A stretch of 16,606 nucleotides of DNA. It comes from JBCBJZ01 sp038522635 (GTDB lineage: Bacteria > Pseudomonadota > Alphaproteobacteria > Rhizobiales > Hyphomicrobiaceae). Below, one piece after another: positions 13,246 through 16,606 of the stretch (positions are counted from its first letter, which is position 1; every line of letters begins with the position of its first letter). The translations under genes were made by a program, and so were the position numbers. The notes under the pieces were generated by a model. It did not search any database. It had not been told where the DNA came from and saw nothing but the letters and a program-made list of their open reading frames with translations. The DNA is taken from positions 1 to 16,606 of the forward strand of contig JBCBJZ010000077.1 in NCBI GenBank assembly GCA_038522635.1. Direction: 5' to 3'.

Positions 13246-13947
13246 ATGTCCGTTTGGGAACGCATATCGAACCGCCTCTCGAAGGCGACCAGCACGGGGT
13301 CCATCGGCGGGTTCCTGCGCGACATCATCGGCGCCAGCCCCGGCCGTGAGGGCGATCCGACGAACGAAGTTGCTTTCACCATGGGTGTCATCGCCCTGTG
13401 CGCCAAAATGGCGAAAGCCGATGGCATCGTGGTGGCCGCTGAGGTCGAGGCCTTCAAGGATGTCTTTAAGGTTCCGCCCGGTGAAGCGGCCAACGTCGCC
13501 CGCGTCTTCGATCTCGCCAAGCAGGATGTCGCCGGTTTTGAAGCCTACGCGCAACAGGTCGCGCACTTGCTCGGTGATGATAAACACTTGCTGCAGGACG
13601 TGCTTGAAGGGCTGTTCCACATCGCTGCCGCTGACGGTGTGTTGCATCCGGCAGAAGAGGAGTACCTGCAGGCCGTCTCGCGGCGTTTCGGGTTCTCCGA
13701 TAGCGAATTCCGCACCATCCGCGCGCTGTTCGTCCAGGACACCGAAGGCCCCTACGAGGTACTCGGCATCGCCGCTGACGCAAGCGACGATGAGGTGCGT
13801 GCGCGCCACCGGCGCCTTGTGCTCGAAAACCATCCCGACCGGTTGATCGCGCGCGGCGTGCCGGCCGAGTTCGTCGAGGTCGCCAACCGCAAGATGGCCG
13901 CCATCAACGAAGCCTTCGATACCATCACCAAGGAGCGCGGTCTGTGA
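13246..13947 (+). CDS. TerB-like/J-domain (DjlA-type) co-chaperone
   Basis: The 233-aa product combines an N-terminal TerB-like helical domain (about 40-165) with a C-terminal J domain (about 169-230), as in DjlA, a J protein that stimulates DnaK. Seen: the repeated acidic TerB motifs AKADG (56-60) and AAADG (127-131), and the J-domain segment YEVLGIAADASDDEV followed by HPD at 196-198, the DnaK-activating motif. The membrane anchor of enterobacterial DjlA is absent, so it is probably cytosolic. ATG at 13246 is preferred because CAGGA lies eight bases upstream; the frame continues 5' but not with family-like sequence. It overlaps the next gene by four bases (GTGA), implying translational coupling with the amidase. 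Confidence 0.9.
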   Translation: MSVWERISNRLSKATSTGSIGGFLRDIIGASPGREGDPTNEVAFTMGVIALCAKMAKADGIVVAAEVEAFKDVFKVPPGEAANVARVFDLAKQDVAGFEAYAQQVAHLLGDDKHLLQDVLEGLFHIAAADGVLHPAEEEYLQAVSRRFGFSDSEFRTIRALFVQDTEGPYEVLGIAADASDDEVRARHRRLVLENHPDRLIARGVPAEFVEVANRKMAAINEAFDTITKERGL

Positions 13948-14762
13948 TCGAGGCGCCTGATAGCGCCACCGTGGACCACCTTCATCCCTCGGCGAATTTC
14001 ACAGCGCGGCGCGGGCCCTGGGCCGGCAAACGACCGACCGTGCTGCTGTTGCATTATACGGGTATGCGGAGTTGCGCGTTGGCGATCGATTGGCTTGCGC
14101 GTCCTGACAGCGGCGTGTCGTGCCACTACGTGGTCGATCTCGATGGCACGATCACGCAGATGGTGGCCGAGGGAGAACGCGCGTGGCACGCCGGCCGCTC
14201 GTTTTGGCTCGGCGAAACGGACCTCAATTCAGCTTCAATCGGCATCGAAATCCATAACCTGGGGCATAACCTCGGCTATCACGATTTCCCTGATGAGCAG
14301 ATGGCGGCGGTGGAAAGCCTGTGCCGCGATATCATCACGCGACAGGATATCGCGGCGAGCCTGGTCCTCGCCCACGCCGACATCGCGCCTGACCGCAAGC
14401 CCGATCCGGGCGAACGCTTCGACTGGGCGCGCCTCGCGAGAGCCGGCATCGGGCATTGGGTGACGCCAGGCTCGCCGACCCACGAAGAAGGGATGTGGAC
14501 TGAAGGGGCCGACGCTCCAGCGCTGCTAGCGTTGAAAGCGCAGTTCGTAGCCTACGGCTACGCGGTCTCGCCCGGCTCCATCTTCGACCGTGCGTTTGCT
14601 GAGGTGGTGACCGCGTTCCAGCGCCACTTCCGGCCCGCCCGCACCGACGGCCGGCTCGACCAAGGCACCATCGACACGCTGACCCGCCTGTTAGACGCGC
14701 GCGGCCCGGTGTCGGTTCTGCCGTCGTCGCACATCGGGCGCCGGACGGAAGCACCATCGTAA
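13944..14762 (+). CDS. AmpD-type N-acetylmuramoyl-L-alanine amidase with peptidoglycan-binding domain
   Basis: The 272-aa product is a zinc amidase of the Amidase_2 fold, cutting the bond between N-acetylmuramic acid (or its anhydro form) and the stem peptide. Seen: zinc ligands His37 (LLLHYTG), His144 and Asp154 in VLAHADIAPDRKPDPG, with Lys152 and Glu102 (IEIHN) at the catalytic positions, then a C-terminal peptidoglycan-binding region (about 190-255: LKAQFVAYGY through DGRLDQGTIDTLTRLL). No signal peptide is seen, so a cytosolic recycling role like AmpD or AmiD without an anchor is likely; AmiD-type export cannot be excluded. The start is a GTG overlapping the TerB-J stop as GTGA. It faces the SH3 gene across 38 bases. 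Confidence 0.93.
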   Translation: MIEAPDSATVDHLHPSANFTARRGPWAGKRPTVLLLHYTGMRSCALAIDWLARPDSGVSCHYVVDLDGTITQMVAEGERAWHAGRSFWLGETDLNSASIGIEIHNLGHNLGYHDFPDEQMAAVESLCRDIITRQDIAASLVLAHADIAPDRKPDPGERFDWARLARAGIGHWVTPGSPTHEEGMWTEGADAPALLALKAQFVAYGYAVSPGSIFDRAFAEVVTAFQRHFRPARTDGRLDQGTIDTLTRLLDARGPVSVLPSSHIGRRTEAPS

Positions 14763-14800
14763 ACCTTAGTCTTGTCCGCCAGCACGCGACGCCTTCCCTC

Positions 14801-15493
14801 TCAGCGCACGCGTTCACCCGGATAGACGCCCCACAGCCGCCGCTGGCGGACGTAGCCCTTCAGCCCGTGCAACGTCACACGGCACCATGCGCCGTCGCAG
14901 CCTTGCACGCGGGCCATCACCTTCGGCCCAAGCCGGGCGATGAGGGGCGCGTCTTCCAAGGGCGCGCGGAGCAACTGCGAGGTGGCATGTTCCGCGTCTG
15001 GCTGGGCTCCGCCACGCGCGGAACGGGCACTGGCACCGGAACGGGTAGCTGCTCCGGCACTTGCGCCTGTCCACGGCGTCACCAGAGCGGTCCTTCGCCC
15101 TGACAGCATTGCGCCAAGGATCCAGCCCGTCGCGCCTTCCGCATCGCGGATGCGCCGCCACGGGCCGAATTCCGCGATCACTTCGACCGGCCACCCCGCC
15201 CGTACGAACACCCAATCGATCGCGTACTGCGGGCCGGGGCCTTTGCGCACGTTCACCCGATCGGCCTTGAGGCTGACGAAACGCGGCAGCGGTAAGCCGC
15301 TCGGGCCCCGCTCTGGCGCAGCTTGCGCATCAACGGCGAGGGCCGCGGCTGAACGCACCATGACCGCCGTCGCGACCGCGATGACCCAGGTCAGAACGGT
15401 TCCTGCGCTCACGGTCCGCATCGGCGCCCGCGCGCACGCCTGCGCGCGCCGCCGCACCACGCTCAAGGGACGCTCCAGATGCACCTTGTTCAT
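14801..15493 (-). CDS. Secreted protein with two bacterial SH3 domains
   Basis: The 230-aa product begins with a basic N-terminus and a hydrophobic stretch (about 30-50), a signal peptide or anchor, so the body is expected in the periplasm. Seen: SH3 domain one at about 72-135 (FVSLKADRVNVRKGPGPQY, FGPWRRIRDAEGATGWI) and a more divergent domain two at about 172-226 (LLRAPLEDAPLIARLGPK, WCRVTLHGLKGYV), joined by an Ala/Ser/Arg-rich linker (143-170). Such tandem SH3 proteins bind cell wall components; no catalytic domain is present. Start: ATG at 15493, with a weak TCAGG before it; M25 has no ribosome-binding site. Adjacency to the D-2-hydroxyacid dehydrogenase is a common alphaproteobacterial arrangement, from memory. 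Confidence 0.82.
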   Translation of the reverse strand: MNKVHLERPLSVVRRRAQACARAPMRTVSAGTVLTWVIAVATAVMVRSAAALAVDAQAAPERGPSGLPLPRFVSLKADRVNVRKGPGPQYAIDWVFVRAGWPVEVIAEFGPWRRIRDAEGATGWILGAMLSGRRTALVTPWTGASAGAATRSGASARSARGGAQPDAEHATSQLLRAPLEDAPLIARLGPKVMARVQGCDGAWCRVTLHGLKGYVRQRRLWGVYPGERVR

Positions 15494-15807
15494 GCGCCTG
15501 AGCCAAAACTGATTTGCCGCCGGCCTTCAAGGGGCCACGCCGACCGCGAACGCCTTCGCAACCCGATCAGCTCCATGCTGCACCGCAACACGATCGCGGC
15601 TGTGCGCAACCGCGCTCCGGTAGGCCCGTGCGCGGCCTTGCGCTTTGTCACGGCAGGGCGCATCTGCTAGGCCTGAACGCCATCATCGCGTGTCCGTTCG
15701 ATCAGCCCAGAACGCTTTACCGCTGGCAACACCTGCTCGTTTGGCACACGCGCCATCGGCCACGCGATGCTTCCACCCATCACGCCGCAATAACACACGA
15801 GCCCGCC
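15494..15807. other. Divergent intergenic region, SH3 gene / hydroxyacid dehydrogenase
   Basis: These 314 bases lie between two divergent genes and should carry both promoters. By eye the only hint is TTGTCA at 15645-15650 as a -35 for the dehydrogenase, with a poor -10 at the expected distance. No coding frame here resembles a family, and no repeat, terminator or RNA structure stands out. Confidence 0.4.
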
Positions 15808-16606
15808 ATGCCGACCGCCTCTTCCCCGCCGCTTGTGATCGTGACCCGCCGGCTGCCGGAAGTGGTGGAAACACGCATGCGTGAGCTGTTCGACGCGCGC
15901 CTCAACGAAGCCGATGAGGCGATGTCGCAAGCGGCACTTGTGGAAGCTGCGCGCCAGGCCGATGTGCTCGTCCCAACGGTGACTGACAAAGTCGACCGCG
16001 CCGTACTGGCGCAGGCAGGGCCCAACCTCAAGCTGATCGCGAATTTCGGCACCGGCGTCGACAACATCGACCTTGAAACGGCGCGCAATCGCAACATCCT
16101 CGTCACCAACACGCCGGGCGTTCTGACCGACGACACCGCTGACATGACGATGGCCTTGATCTTGGCGGTACCGCGCCGCCTCGCTGAAGGCACAGCGTTG
16201 TTGAAGGACGAGGCCAACGCCTGGGCAGGCTGGTCACCAACCTGGATGCTCGGCCGTCGCATCACCGGCAAGCGCCTCGGCATCATCGGGATGGGCCGCA
16301 TTGGCCAAGCCGTGGCCCGTCGTGCCCGCGCCTTTGGCCTGCAGGTCCACTACCACAACCGGCGGCGGGTCGCGCCCGATATCGAGCGTGAGCTTGAGGC
16401 GACCTACTGGGAAAGCCTCGATCAGATGCTTGCGCGCATGGACATCTTGTCGATCAATTGCCCGCACACGCCAGCAACCTACCATCTGCTGTCGGCACGG
16501 CGGCTGCGCCTGCTCAAACCCGAGTGCTACATCGTCAACACCGCGCGCGGTGAGATCATCGATGAAAACGAACTTGCGCGGATGTTGGAAGCCGGTGCGT
16601 TGGCTG
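15808..16606 (+). CDS. D-2-hydroxyacid dehydrogenase (glyoxylate reductase/D-glycerate dehydrogenase type), partial
   Basis: The first 266 codons of a D-isomer-specific 2-hydroxyacid dehydrogenase, cut by the window end. These cytosolic enzymes reduce glyoxylate or hydroxypyruvate, or oxidise D-glycerate. Seen: the substrate-domain segment IANFGTGVDNID (77-88), TNTPGVLTDDTAD (100-112), the Rossmann loop GIIGMGRIGQ (158-167), and NTARGEIIDENEL (244-256) with catalytic Arg247. The catalytic Glu and His lie beyond the window. After the second Rossmann strand the sequence reads HNRRR (183-187), where basic residues usually favour NADP(H) over NAD(H). The family normally has about 320-335 residues, so roughly 60-70 are missing. 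ATG at 15808 follows ACGAG, a modest ribosome-binding site. Confidence 0.92.
   Translation, partial: MPTASSPPLVIVTRRLPEVVETRMRELFDARLNEADEAMSQAALVEAARQADVLVPTVTDKVDRAVLAQAGPNLKLIANFGTGVDNIDLETARNRNILVTNTPGVLTDDTADMTMALILAVPRRLAEGTALLKDEANAWAGWSPTWMLGRRITGKRLGIIGMGRIGQAVARRARAFGLQVHYHNRRRVAPDIERELEATYWESLDQMLARMDILSINCPHTPATYHLLSARRLRLLKPECYIVNTARGEIIDENELARMLEAGALA

Noticed and set aside
13225..13833. Minus-strand frame opposite the TerB-J gene
   Set aside because: The plus-strand frame has the TerB motifs and the HPD of the J domain; the antisense frame has no recognisable features.
1..16606. CRISPR arrays, tRNA/rRNA genes, insertion sequences, prophage genes
   Set aside because: No regularly spaced repeats, cloverleaf-like sequences, transposase or phage proteins were recognised on either strand; the repeats present are isolated palindromes.

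Overview
The window is a GC-rich chromosomal segment of an alphaproteobacterium, probably of the Hyphomicrobiales/Rhodobiaceae type. This rests on the gene families (two-domain MaeB malic enzyme, RecR, a TerB-J protein coupled to an AmpD amidase, a double-SH3 protein next to a D-2-hydroxyacid dehydrogenase) and on palindromic intergenic repeats like those common in Rhizobiales. No phage, transposase, CRISPR array, rRNA or tRNA was seen. The last gene is cut by the window end.

Layout. Positions 1-3028 hold two minus-strand glycosyltransferases, a GT-C membrane enzyme and a GT4 cytosolic enzyme, separated by a palindromic repeat. A plus-strand dodecin-like gene follows (3280-3501), then a minus-strand MATE exporter (3549-4988). 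The 420-base gap between the MATE gene and recR holds a candidate small RNA on the plus strand: hairpins with C-rich loops, a 13-bp terminator stem and a T-tract, preceded by a sigma-32-like promoter. From 8596 down to 5409 runs a tight minus-strand operon: a dimeric alpha-beta barrel protein, an isocitrate/isopropylmalate-type dehydrogenase, a Gfo/Idh/MocA oxidoreductase and recR.

Next come a Spy/CpxP-like periplasmic protein (8719-9291), a 104-bp palindromic element, and a previously easy-to-miss 46-aa lipoprotein (9576-9716) with its own Rho-independent terminator. A short secreted L,D-transpeptidase (10020-10496, plus) converges on the malic enzyme (10704-13010, minus); two long palindromes fill the space between them. 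From 13246 a plus-strand pair, TerB-J protein and AmpD amidase, overlaps by GTGA. It converges on the SH3 protein (14801-15493, minus), and a partial D-2-hydroxyacid dehydrogenase begins at 15808.

Themes. Several genes concern the envelope (glycosyltransferases, L,D-transpeptidase, AmpD-like amidase, SH3 protein, Spy-like protein, lipoprotein). Others concern central carbon chemistry (malic enzyme, decarboxylating dehydrogenase, hydroxyacid dehydrogenase). The most interesting unnamed signals are the multi-hairpin RNA candidate at about 5190-5311 and two related palindromic elements whose arms differ by a paired, compensatory change.
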